DNA of 64,000 nt, taken from NCBI RefSeq assembly GCF_000695095.2, contig NZ_CP011454.1, forward strand, positions 3,348,001 through 3,412,000, read 5' to 3'. Made by a program: the position numbers and the translations under genes. This document shows, in pieces, positions 31,577 to 41,000 of this stretch. This stretch comes from Gemmatimonas phototrophica. Its GTDB lineage: Bacteria; Gemmatimonadota; Gemmatimonadetes; Gemmatimonadales; Gemmatimonadaceae. Every line of letters begins with the position of its first letter. Within the stretch, counting starts at the first letter, position 1. Below the pieces are notes generated by a model, which did not search any database, was not told the DNA's origin, and saw nothing but the letters and a program-made list of their open reading frames with translations.

Positions 31577-34282
31577 ATGTCTTCGTCCAACGCCGGAATA
31601 ACGCCTGCGCCTGCCGGCACGCCGCCATCGACCGCCTGGCACACGCTGACGGCGACCGCTACGGTGGAGTCGCTGCACACGAATGTGCACACCGGTCTTG
31701 GCATGCCCGATGTGCAGCGACTACGCGCTGAACACGGCGACAACGTGCTGGAGACGGCCGTAAAGCGCGGACCGCTTCGCATGCTGCTCGCGCAGTTCAC
31801 CGATGTCATGGTGCTGGTGCTGCTCGCGGCGGCGGCTATCGCCGCCTTTGTGGGCGACCCGGAAGACATCATCGCGATCATCGCGATCGTGCTGCTCAAC
31901 GCCACCCTCGGCTTCGTTCAGGAATACCGCGCCGAAAAGGCCATGGCAGCGCTTGGCGCAATGGCCGCCGCAACCGCCCGCGTGCGACGCGAAGGGGCGG
32001 AACATACCATTGCCCCGCAGGAACTGGTGCCCGGCGATATCGTGCTACTGGAGGCCGGCACCGTCGTACCCGCCGATCTGCGGCTGCTGGAACTTGCGCA
32101 ACTGAGCGTGGAAGAAGCGGCACTTACTGGCGAGTCGCTGCCAGTACAAAAGACCACCGCGCCGACGCTCGACGCAGATGCTCCGTTGGGCGACCGCACC
32201 GCGATGGTGTACAAGGGTACGAACATCGCCAGCGGCCGTGGGGTTGGTGTAGTAGTAGCCACCGGCATGCGTACCGAACTGGGGCGCATTGCCGCACTGC
32301 TGCGCGCTGATACCCATCTCCAGACGCCGCTGCAGCAGCGCCTGACGTCGTTGGGCCGATGGCTCGCCGTCACAGTGCTGGTCGTGTGCGTTGCCATTTT
32401 CGTGACAGGACTGATCCGCGGCGAACCCGTCGTGCTGATGTTCATGACGGCCGTCAGTCTGGCGGTGGCGGCCATTCCCGAGGCACTGCCCGCCGTCATT
32501 ACGGTATCACTCGCGCTGGGTGCGCGGCGCATGGTCAAGCACCATGCCCTCATTCGCCGGTTGCCCGCCGTGGAGACGCTTGGGTCGGTCACGTATGTCT
32601 GTACCGACAAGACCGGCACTCTTACCGAAAACCGCATGCATGTGGATGCGGTGCGCACGGTGGACAATCAGCCCGGTGAGTCTTTGGCAGCGGCCGTACC
32701 GCTGAGTGAGGCACCGCTTGCCTTTGCCCAGGCCCTCACACTGTGCACCGACGTGCAGTTGACGAAAGACGGGGCCCTTTTGGGTGACCCCACCGAAACG
32801 GCTTTGGTACGTTGGGCAGCCGAGCAGGGCGTTGAAATGTCATCCCTGCGCACTGCGTGGCCGCGTACCGGGGAACTACCGTTCACCTCCGAACGGGCCC
32901 GCATGACCACCGTACATGCCACGGCCAATGGCGCGCATCGTGTGGCGTGTACCAAGGGGGCCCCCGAACGGGTCATTCCGGCGTGCACTCGCATGTGGCA
33001 ACAGGGGGCGCTCGTTCCGGTTGATGCCGCGGCGGTGATGGCATACGCCGAGGCGATGGCGGCAAGCGGCTTGCGGGTGTTGGCGATGGCAATCAACAGC
33101 GACCAGCAACCGACTGGCGCGGCCATCGAATCGCTGGAAGATCAGCAGGTACTGCTGGCGCTGGTGGGGTTGCTTGATCCCCCGCGCGCAGAAGCCCGTG
33201 AAGCGGTACGCACCTGCCATACGGCCGGCATTCGGGTGGTCATGATCACCGGCGATCATCCGGCCACCGCGCGTGCCATTGCGTCCCGTCTGGACATCAT
33301 CAAAGACGGCGTGGGCGACCAGGAGGTGCTGACCGGTGCAGTGCTGCGGACGCTTGATGACGAAGCGTTGCTGGCGCGGGTGGAACATGCGCGTGTCTAC
33401 GCCCGGGTGACTCCGGAAGACAAGCTGCGTATCGTGACCGCACTGCAGTCGCGCGGTGAATATGCCGCCATGACCGGCGATGGCGTGAATGACGCCCCGG
33501 CGCTGAAGCGGGCGAACATTGGCATTGCCATGGGGCGTGGTGGGACCGATGTGGCCCGCGAGGCCGCCGATATGGTGCTGCTCGACGATAACTTCGCCAC
33601 CATTGTGGTGGCCGTGCGCGAAGGGCGCCGCATTTACGACAATATCCGACGCTTTGTGCGCTTTGTCCTGTCCACCAACGCCGGTGAGATCTGGACGCTC
33701 TTTCTGGCGCCGCTCATTGGTTTGCCACTCCCCCTTCTCCCCATCCACATTTTGTGGATGAATCTCGTCACGGATGGACTCCCCGGGCTGACGCTGGCTG
33801 CGGAGCCCGCCGAAGCGGACATCATGGAGCGCCCCCCGCGTCCACCGCAGGAAAGCATCCTGGCGCACGGTCTCTGGCAGCACGCCGTTTGGGTGGGGTT
33901 GCTCATGGCGGCGCTGGCACTCGGCACCCAAGCCTGGGCCATTCGCACAGGGCATGGCCACTGGCAGACCATGACGTTCACCGTTCTCACCGTCTCGCAG
34001 CTCACACATGTTTTGGCTATTCGCTCGGAGCGTACATCACTGTTCCGACTTGGCTTGCTCAGTAACCCGTTGCTGCTGCTGGCGGTGGGGGCGTCGCTGG
34101 GGCTGCAGCTAGCCATCATCTACGTACCCGTTTTGAATTCACTATTCCGTACTGAGCCGCTCAGTGCGGGTGAACTCGTGCTCTGTTTAGCCGTCTCCAC
34201 GGTAGTCCTTCTTGCGGTAGAATTGGAGAAGTACCTGATCCGTCGCCGAGGATTGTATGCCGACCCTGCTCGTTCCCCTTGA
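31577..34282 (+). CDS. P-type cation-transporting ATPase (P2A, Ca2+-type)
   Basis: A 901-residue ion pump. Actuator motif TGES near residue 184, membrane ion-site motif PEALPAVIT in helix M4 (PEGLPAVVT in SERCA/LMCA1-type pumps), phosphorylation site DKTGTLTENR near 343, nucleotide-binding KGAPERV and hinge TGDGVNDAPAL near 634; about ten membrane helices with a C-terminal cation-ATPase domain. The N-terminal cation-ATPase domain matches Ca2+ or Mn2+ exporters rather than heavy-metal P1B pumps (no CPC, no metal-binding N-terminal domains). The final 26 bases overlap the universal stress protein gene, and a Ca2+/cation antiporter follows, supporting a Ca2+ homeostasis operon. Specificity beyond that is inference. 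Confidence 0.93.
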   Translation: MSSSNAGITPAPAGTPPSTAWHTLTATATVESLHTNVHTGLGMPDVQRLRAEHGDNVLETAVKRGPLRMLLAQFTDVMVLVLLAAAAIAAFVGDPEDIIAIIAIVLLNATLGFVQEYRAEKAMAALGAMAAATARVRREGAEHTIAPQELVPGDIVLLEAGTVVPADLRLLELAQLSVEEAALTGESLPVQKTTAPTLDADAPLGDRTAMVYKGTNIASGRGVGVVVATGMRTELGRIAALLRADTHLQTPLQQRLTSLGRWLAVTVLVVCVAIFVTGLIRGEPVVLMFMTAVSLAVAAIPEALPAVITVSLALGARRMVKHHALIRRLPAVETLGSVTYVCTDKTGTLTENRMHVDAVRTVDNQPGESLAAAVPLSEAPLAFAQALTLCTDVQLTKDGALLGDPTETALVRWAAEQGVEMSSLRTAWPRTGELPFTSERARMTTVHATANGAHRVACTKGAPERVIPACTRMWQQGALVPVDAAAVMAYAEAMAASGLRVLAMAINSDQQPTGAAIESLEDQQVLLALVGLLDPPRAEAREAVRTCHTAGIRVVMITGDHPATARAIASRLDIIKDGVGDQEVLTGAVLRTLDDEALLARVEHARVYARVTPEDKLRIVTALQSRGEYAAMTGDGVNDAPALKRANIGIAMGRGGTDVAREAADMVLLDDNFATIVVAVREGRRIYDNIRRFVRFVLSTNAGEIWTLFLAPLIGLPLPLLPIHILWMNLVTDGLPGLTLAAEPAEADIMERPPRPPQESILAHGLWQHAVWVGLLMAALALGTQAWAIRTGHGHWQTMTFTVLTVSQLTHVLAIRSERTSLFRLGLLSNPLLLLAVGASLGLQLAIIYVPVLNSLFRTEPLSAGELVLCLAVSTVVLLAVELEKYLIRRRGLYADPARSP

Positions 34283-35198
34283 TGGATCGCCGCTGGCCGA
34301 GGCGGCACTGCCCGTAGCCATTGGCCTTGCCCGACACATGCGCGCAACGCTGCATCTGGTCAGCGTGCTCGAAGTCTCGCCGTGGCGGTACGCCACCGGA
34401 GGGGCGCCAGTGGCTGATACTCAGCTGACGCGTGAGCATCAGGCCGAGTGGCGAACCGCGATGGCCGGGAAACTCGAGGCCTGCCGTGTCCGGATCGCGG
34501 CGCTACCAGACGCCCCGCCGACCGTGGTCAGCATTGTCGCCGGACCGGTTGTTGAGTGCCTGTTGGAGCAGGCGCGCAACGTTGACGCCACCATGTTCGT
34601 GCTGACCACGCACGCCCGTGGCGGCGTCTCCGCAGTGTGGATGGGTTCCATTACCGAGGCGCTCGTGCGGCAATCGCCAGTCCCGGTGCTCGCCGTCCGG
34701 CCGGATGTTCAGGCCGCTGCGGATAACGAGGGACACAACGAGTGGACCCCTCGCCGCGTGCTTGTCCCGCTAGATGGGACAGCACCTGGGGAACAGGTGT
34801 TGGAGCCGTTACAGGCCTGCCTGGGCAAAAATCCGGAATACGTGCTGATGCGAGCCGTTTCGCCACTCCCTCCAATGCTGCGGGCGATTGCCACGGGCGA
34901 GGAGTACGATCGGGATCTCGTACGGCAGCGTGACCTTGTCGCCGAGTATCTGCGGGGTACCGAAGCGCGACTCCGTGCACAGGGGACGACGGTGTCGCAC
35001 TGTGCCCATGTGGAGTTGGATCCCCCGCGCGGCATTAACGACTGTGCCGAGGGGTATAACGTTGATCTGATTGCGTTGGCCACGCATGGACGTGGTCCCG
35101 TGGGTCGCTTTTTGCTGGGCAGCGTCGCGGACAAGGTGTGGCGAACCGCGACACGACCAGTGCTGCTCTTCCGGGTGGCAATCCCTGAGGCGTTGTAG
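34257..35198 (+). CDS. Universal stress protein with two tandem Usp domains
   Basis: A 313-residue tandem UspA protein. Domain 1 starts LLVPLDGSPLAEAALPVAIG; domain 2 starts RRVLVPLDGTAPGEQVLEPL and ends with the ATP-binding motif THGRGPVGRFLLGSVADKVW (G-x2-G-x9-G-S). The equivalent motif in domain 1 (THARGGVSAVWMGSITEALV) is partly altered, so only the second half may bind ATP. Its start lies inside the ATPase gene and its stop shares a base with the antiporter GTG: three genes translationally coupled. Likely a regulatory or nucleotide-sensing partner of the two transporters. Confidence 0.92.
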   Translation: MPTLLVPLDGSPLAEAALPVAIGLARHMRATLHLVSVLEVSPWRYATGGAPVADTQLTREHQAEWRTAMAGKLEACRVRIAALPDAPPTVVSIVAGPVVECLLEQARNVDATMFVLTTHARGGVSAVWMGSITEALVRQSPVPVLAVRPDVQAAADNEGHNEWTPRRVLVPLDGTAPGEQVLEPLQACLGKNPEYVLMRAVSPLPPMLRAIATGEEYDRDLVRQRDLVAEYLRGTEARLRAQGTTVSHCAHVELDPPRGINDCAEGYNVDLIALATHGRGPVGRFLLGSVADKVWRTATRPVLLFRVAIPEAL

Positions 35199-36220
35199 TG
35201 CTGGGAGAGCTGCTACTTCGCTTTGTTCTCGCCGCCGTGATTGTCATCGCGGCCGGCACGGTACTGGCGCGCAGTGGTGATGTCATTGCCGCGCGCACCA
35301 AGCTGGGGGGCGCATGGGTGGGGTCCATTTTTCTGGCCCTCGCCACGTCGCTCCCGGAAATCACCACCGATATTGCGGCCGTACGCATGGGCGCGGTTGA
35401 TCTGGCGGTGGGCGATCTGTTCGGCAGCAGTATGGCCAACATGCTCATTCTGGCGCTGATCAGCCTCGCACCGGCAGGGGTCGATCTCTTTCGGCGAGCG
35501 GCACTCGACCACGCGTTGTACGCCAGCCTGGCCATTGTGATGACACTGCTGGCAGCCATGGCGCTGCAAACGCGCGCCACGGCGACCGTCGCCGGTATCG
35601 GCGTCAGCTCCGTGATTCTCGTCGCGACCTACATCGTGACGTCGAGCTTTGCCTTCCGCCATAGCACCGTCACCCGAGAAGCTGGCGAGGTGATGGAGAT
35701 GGCGCGATCCGGCGACCCCGCCACTTTGGATCATGTGTCCTCCACCTCTTTACGACTCGCGATTCTGCAGTTTCTTGCGGGCGCTGCGGTGGTCGTGCTG
35801 GTCGCGCCGCAGTTTGCCCATGCGGCCGAAGGACTGGCCGAAGTAAGCGGTGCAGGACGCACATTTGTCGGGACGTGGCTCGTGGGGCTCTCTACCTCGC
35901 TGCCGGAACTGGTGACCTCCATGGCCGCCATCCGATTGCGCGCCTTCGATCTGGCGGTTGGAAACCTGTTCGGCAGTAACGCCATGAACATGACCCTCTT
36001 CGCGCTGCTGGACGTGGTGAATGGTGGCGTGCCCGTGCTGTCGATTGCTGCTCCCGCACATCTCCTGACGGCCTTGACGGCGACGCTGCTCACAACCATT
36101 GCCCTGGGCACCTTGGTCCTTCGATTCAAGCGCGTCGCGAGCGTCCGTGAACCCGGCAGTCTGCTGATTGTCGGAGGATATGTGGCAGGGCTCGCGCTCT
36201 TGTTCTGGCATACCCAGTGA
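35198..36220 (+). CDS. Ca2+/cation antiporter (CaCA family, YrbG-like)
   Basis: A 340-residue membrane protein with the two inverted alpha repeats of sodium/calcium exchangers: ALATSLPEITTDIAAVRMGA with DLAVGDLFGSSMANM, and GLSTSLPELVTSMAAIRLRA with DLAVGNLFGSNAMNM. The SLPE acidic residues in each repeat bind the cations. About ten helices with a cytoplasmic loop (STVTREAGEVMEMARSGDPA) between halves. GTG start overlapping the Usp stop; its TGA overlaps a possible upstream GTG of the next gene. Works as an exchanger beside the P-type pump. Confidence 0.93.
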   Translation: MLGELLLRFVLAAVIVIAAGTVLARSGDVIAARTKLGGAWVGSIFLALATSLPEITTDIAAVRMGAVDLAVGDLFGSSMANMLILALISLAPAGVDLFRRAALDHALYASLAIVMTLLAAMALQTRATATVAGIGVSSVILVATYIVTSSFAFRHSTVTREAGEVMEMARSGDPATLDHVSSTSLRLAILQFLAGAAVVVLVAPQFAHAAEGLAEVSGAGRTFVGTWLVGLSTSLPELVTSMAAIRLRAFDLAVGNLFGSNAMNMTLFALLDVVNGGVPVLSIAAPAHLLTALTATLLTTIALGTLVLRFKRVASVREPGSLLIVGGYVAGLALLFWHTQ

Positions 36221-36249
36221 TTCCCCATGTGCGCGTTGCGCTGAGCACC

Positions 36250-37506
36250 ATGCGTCTATCCCGGTGGTCTTTCGTTCTGTGGTTGAGTGCAGCCACCATG
36301 CTGACGGCGGGGTGTCGTCGCACATCACCTGCGGATCGTGCCAGCAGGCAGCCACCAGCATTGGTCAACGCCACCGTCCTCATCTCGCTTGATGGCTTTC
36401 GGGCCGACTACCTCAACCGTCCAGCCGCTGTCCGCCTGCGCCTACTGGCCGCGCGCGGTGTGCGCGCCGAACGGCTGATTCCCGCCTTCCCCAGCAAGAC
36501 CTTTCCCAACCATTACACCATTGTCACCGGGCTGTATCCGGAGCACCATGGGATCGTGGCCAACACCATGCGCGACGAGCGCATTGGCACCACGTTCACC
36601 ATCGGCGACACCACCATTGCCCGCGACCCGCGCTGGTGGGGCGGTGAACCCATCTGGAATACCGCCGAGCGGCAAGGCGTCCGCACGGCCGCCTTCTTCT
36701 GGCCTGGCAGTGACTACGCCGTGAACGGGCGGTATCCCACCTACTACACGCCGTACGACGGGAGTATTCCCAATCGCACGCGTGTGCAGCGCGTGCTCGA
36801 CTGGCTCACGCTGCCGGTGGCAGAGGCGCCACGCTTCGTGACGCTGTACTTCAGTACGACCGACGACGTGGGGCACAAACACGGACCGCGCACGCCACAG
36901 GTGGACGCGGCCATTGCCCACGTGGATTCATTGGTCGGTGCGCTGGTGGACGGGTTGGCGGCACGACGGCTCACGGAGCGTGTGAACCTCGTGGTGGTGT
37001 CCGATCATGGCATGACGGAAGTGGACAGCACACGGGTCATCCGACTCGACGAGTATGTGGACTTGGCCGACATGGAGGTGGTGGACTGGATGCCCGTCAC
37101 TGCCGTTACCCCCAAGCCAGGGAAGCTGGCGTCGGTGTACAACGCGCTCCGCCGGGTACCGCACCTTCAGGTGTACCACAAAGACAGTGTGCCGGAGCGC
37201 TTTCACTATCGCGCCAATAGCCGCATAACCCCGCTGGTGCTGCTGGCCGATGAAGGGTGGACCATTAGCAGCAGTGAACGCCTGCGACTATCCGGCCCAC
37301 CAGTGGGCGCGACCCACGGCTACGACAACATGCTGCCCAGCATGGGTGCCCTGTTTCTGGCGGCCGGGCCCGATATCCAGCAGGGACGCGTGATTGGCCC
37401 CGTGGCCAACGTGCATGTCTATCCCCTACTGGCCCGGCTCCTGGGCGTCCGGCCAGCACCACACGATGGCGCGGCCGACTCACTCCACATTACTCGCTGG
37501 GAGTGA
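36250..37506 (+). CDS. Nucleotide pyrophosphatase/phosphodiesterase-like lipoprotein (NPP family)
   Basis: A 418-residue alkaline-phosphatase-superfamily enzyme with lipobox LTAGC. Two-metal site and nucleophile are intact: VLISLDGFRADYL, catalytic Thr in PSKTFPNHYTIVTGLYPEHH, STTDDVGHKHGP, VVSDHGM and ATHGYDN. This residue set defines ecto-nucleotide pyrophosphatases such as the Xanthomonas NPP, which cleave nucleotide phosphodiester or pyrophosphate bonds. Periplasm-facing and membrane-anchored. A GTG overlapping the antiporter stop could add 11 residues. Adjacent to the pst operon region, so a phosphate-scavenging role is attractive but unproven. Its 3' end overlaps the convergent pyp gene by 17 bp. 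Confidence 0.92.
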   Translation: MRLSRWSFVLWLSAATMLTAGCRRTSPADRASRQPPALVNATVLISLDGFRADYLNRPAAVRLRLLAARGVRAERLIPAFPSKTFPNHYTIVTGLYPEHHGIVANTMRDERIGTTFTIGDTTIARDPRWWGGEPIWNTAERQGVRTAAFFWPGSDYAVNGRYPTYYTPYDGSIPNRTRVQRVLDWLTLPVAEAPRFVTLYFSTTDDVGHKHGPRTPQVDAAIAHVDSLVGALVDGLAARRLTERVNLVVVSDHGMTEVDSTRVIRLDEYVDLADMEVVDWMPVTAVTPKPGKLASVYNALRRVPHLQVYHKDSVPERFHYRANSRITPLVLLADEGWTISSSERLRLSGPPVGATHGYDNMLPSMGALFLAAGPDIQQGRVIGPVANVHVYPLLARLLGVRPAPHDGAADSLHITRWE

Positions 37507-37921
37507 AGGTTTCCGATTCGGTGGTGGCCAGCGGCTTTCCCTCGTGATCGGAAATCAGGACCCACACCGTGCGTGACCGCTTGGAGTACAGCAGGCGCAC
37601 GGTGACATCGCGCGGGTTCTGCTTGAAGGCGAAGTGAAAGTGGAAGCTCGTATCGAGTGCTTCACGTATCACGCCTTCCTTGAAGCGCCCGTAGAACTCC
37701 TGCACGCGCGTGCACGGCGCAATTTCCGTAAAGAATTGCTTGCCAATGGCGTCTTCCTGCTTCAGCGACGCCAGTCGCGACTCCACGGCGTTGTAGTGCA
37801 GAATGCGCCCGCTCGAATCGAGCTGGATCATGCCGTACGGCAAACGATCCAGCTCTTCGGCGTTCATGCGATCGGCGGCCTCAAGGACCTGATCGATCTG
37901 CTGCTTGTAGCGATTGGGCAT
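37490..37921 (-). CDS. pyp: Photoactive yellow protein homologue (PAS fold)
   Basis: 143 residues that align without gaps to Halorhodospira PYP (recalled from memory) from the ILQYN strand through residue 102, shifted by one. The chromophore Cys is present (APC70T, C69 in PYP), as are the chromophore hydrogen-bonding pair Tyr43 (ILHYN) and Glu47 (AVES), and EFYGRFKEGV is nearly identical. Differences in the pocket: Thr50 is Ala, Arg52 is Leu and Met100 is Gln, which should change colour and recovery rate. PYP binds 4-hydroxycinnamate and signals blue light. No tyrosine ammonia-lyase or coumarate-CoA ligase gene is nearby, so chromophore supply is unknown. A ~20-residue helical N-terminal cap precedes the PAS core. 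Divergent from dnaE2. Confidence 0.88.
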   Translation of the reverse strand: MPNRYKQQIDQVLEAADRMNAEELDRLPYGMIQLDSSGRILHYNAVESRLASLKQEDAIGKQFFTEIAPCTRVQEFYGRFKEGVIREALDTSFHFHFAFKQNPRDVTVRLLYSKRSRTVWVLISDHEGKPLATTESETFTPSE

Positions 37922-38021
37922 CGGTGCGGACGGGGGCGTACAGGGGAGGATCCCTGAAGAATAACGAGGCGTCGCAGGCCAGCGGGAATCCCCCCTGATC
38001 CGGGCGCCCACGCGCCTCTTT

Positions 38022-38039
38022 CTTCGGTGTATATTCGGT
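38022..38039 (+). promoter_or_regulatory. Direct-repeat motif TTCGG-N6-TTCGG upstream of dnaE2 (copy 3)
   Basis: CTTCGGTGTATATTCGGT, half-sites 11 bp apart, ending four bases before the dnaE2 ATG; the same motif lies before imuA. The embedded TATATT is eight bases from the ATG, the spacing expected of a -10 element for a leaderless mRNA. Proposed combined promoter and SOS operator. Confidence 0.55.
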
Positions 38040-38043
38040 CTCT

Positions 38044-41000
38044 ATGCAGTACGCCGAACTTCATGCCCATTCTGCCCTGTCGCTGCTCAACGGGGCCTCC
38101 CTCCCCGAGGACCTTGCCGAGCGCGCCGCCCAGCTCGGATATACCGCGCTGGCCCTCACCGACCATGACGAGATGGGGGGCGTGGTACGCTTTGGCACCG
38201 CCTGCGACACCCTCCACCTTGGCGGCATTCTTGGCGCACAGCTCACCGTGCGCATGCCGCAGCTGAACGGCCGCGGCGGCGAGCGCTCCACCCATCTGGT
38301 CCTGCTGGCGGAAACGCGACAGGGCTACCGCAACATTGCCTCCCTCGTCACCCGCGCCCGCATGGACAGTGAGCGGGGGTGCCCGAGTGTACCCTGGGCG
38401 CTCGTCACACGCCATGTGGACGGGGTGACGGCCCTCACCGGCTGCCCGCGCGGCTGGATTCCGCAGCTGCTCGCCGAAGGCCTCCCCGATCAGGCGTGGA
38501 CGGCCGCCACCGAGTTGCGTGATGTGTTTGGCGAACATCTCGCCGTGGAATGCTGGGATCACCGACTCCCCGAAGAGCGCGCACTCGTCAACCAGCTCCG
38601 CCCGCTCGCCCGCCACCTGGGCGTGCCGTGGGTGGTCACCAACCATGTGCACTACGCCACCCCCGACCAGCGCCTTGTACACGACGTGCTGCACACGCTC
38701 CGCCACCAGCGCACCCTCGACACCATGGGCACGCGCCTCAAGCCCAACGCCGAGTGGGCGCTCAAGCCCATCGCCCGCATCTATCAGCGCTGGCGTGGCG
38801 CCGAAGAAGGCATTCGAGCCTCCGTTGCCATTGCCGAACGGTGCGCCTTTCGGTTGCAGCAGCTCAAGCCGAGCATGCCGGCGTTTCCGTTGCCACCCGG
38901 CGTAAGCGCGCAGGAGTACCTCGCACGACTCGTTGAACAGGGCGCGTATGAACGCTGGGGCACTGCGCGGACGCCCAAACATGACCGCCAGCTTGCCCAC
39001 GAACTCGGCATGATCCGCAAGCTCGATCTGGCCGGATTCTTTCTCATTGTGTGGGACATTGTGCGCTTCGCGCGACGCGAGGGCATTCTCTGTCAGGGGC
39101 GTGGCTCGGCGGCCAACTCCGCCGTCTGTTATTGCCTCGGGATCACGGCCGTTGATCCCATTCGCATGGAACTGCTCTTCGAGCGGTTTCTGAGTGAAGA
39201 GCGCAAGGAACCGCCCGATATCGACATCGATTTCGCGCACCGCGATCGCGAACGCGTGTTGCAGTACGTGTACAACCGCTACGGACGCGAACACGCGGCC
39301 ATGGTGTGCGAACAGATCAGCTGGCGCGGACGCAGTGCCGTCCGCGATGCCGCCCGCGTGCTGGGGTTCAGTACGCAGCAGGCCGATGCGCTGGCAACGC
39401 TGAGCGATCGATTCAGCGCCAAAAGCACCGCCGCGGCGCTGCGTACCGATGCCCCACCACCGGAGTCACCCACAACGCCACTGACCAGCGACACGGCGCC
39501 GGCCGCCCACACACCCACACCCACACCTACACCTACACCTACACCTACACCTACACCTACACCTACACCAAACGCGCAACGCCTCCCCAAGGGCGTCACC
39601 GAACGTGATGCCACATGGGCACAGCGCATTGATCTGCAGGCCGAGCGCAAGCTGGCCAACGATGAACGCGCGCAGTTGGGCCCACTGGCCAAGGGCGCGG
39701 AAAAGCCCACGCACGCCGAGTATGTGGAGGGGCGCAATCGCGCCACCGGCACGCGCGATCAGAGCAGTGGGCGGGAACTGCTGCAGCGCGCCGGGCTCGA
39801 CCCCGACGACCCGCGCGTGCAACAGCTCGCGCGCGTGGTAGACGGACTGCATCTGCTGCCGCGACATCGCTCCATTCACGTGGGCGGGTTCATTCTTACC
39901 GAAGAACCGCTGGGGAGCCTTGTACCGCTTGAGCCGGCCTCCATGCCCGGGCGCACGGTGATTCAGTGGGAGAAGGACGATCTCGACCCCGTGGGGCTGG
40001 TGAAGATCGACCTGCTGGGGCTGGGCATGCTCACCGTGGTGCAGGATTGCCTGCTGTATATCCGGCACACGCGCAACGTGAACATCGATCTCGGTCAGCT
40101 CGACATGAGTGATCAGGCCGTGTACGACGTGATGTGCCGCGCCGATACCGTGGGGCTGTTCCAGATTGAAAGTCGGGCGCAGATGAACACGCTGCCGCGC
40201 CTCAAGCCCCGCTGTTTCTATGATCTGGTGGTAGAAGTGGCGCTCATTCGCCCAGGGCCCATTCAAGGAGAAATGGTGCACCCCTACCTGCGCCGGCGCG
40301 CGGGATTGGAGCCTATTACGTATCCGCATCCAAGTGTGGAGCATGTGCTGCGACGGACGCTGGGCGTGCCACTCTTTCAGGAGCAGGGGATGCAGGTGGC
40401 GATTGCCGCCGCCGGCTTTACGCCCGGCCAGGCCGATGTGCTGCGACGCGCCATGGGGCACAAGCGCTCACGCGAGCGCATGGCCGCCATTTGCGAAGAG
40501 CTCATTGCCGGCATGGCGCGCAACGGGATACCCGAAGAGACCGCGCGCCGCATCTACAATCAGATCAATGCCTTTGCCGACTACGGATTTCCCGAGAGTC
40601 ATGCCGCCAGCTTTGCGCTGATTGTGTACGCCACCGCCTGGCTGCGGCACTATTACGCCCCCGAGTATCTGTGCGCCATCCTCAACGCACAGCCCATGGG
40701 CTTCTATGCCCCTGGCACGCTCATTGAAGACGCCAAGCGTCACGGCGTGGAAGTGCGCCCCATCGATCTCACCAGGAGCGTGTGGGACCACAGCCTTGAG
40801 CTCTCAGACGGCCGCACCCTGATTCCCAACGACGGCACCGTGCGAATGGCCCAACCCACAACCCACAACTCAAACGCACACCCCCAAACTGATCAGTTTC
40901 GCCCCCACGCGCCTGCGCCGGCTGTGGCCGTCCGCCTCGGCGTCCGCCTCATCCGCGGCCTCGGCGCCAAAGCCCGACGCGCCCTCGAGGCCGCCCTGCA

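Noticed and set aside
37864-39294. Minus-strand frame antisense to the start of dnaE2 and extending over pyp
   Set aside because: No domain, and both real genes have conserved motifs in this interval.
39510-39570. CRISPR-like short repeats
   Set aside because: A continuous 6-bp microsatellite within dnaE2, no spacers.
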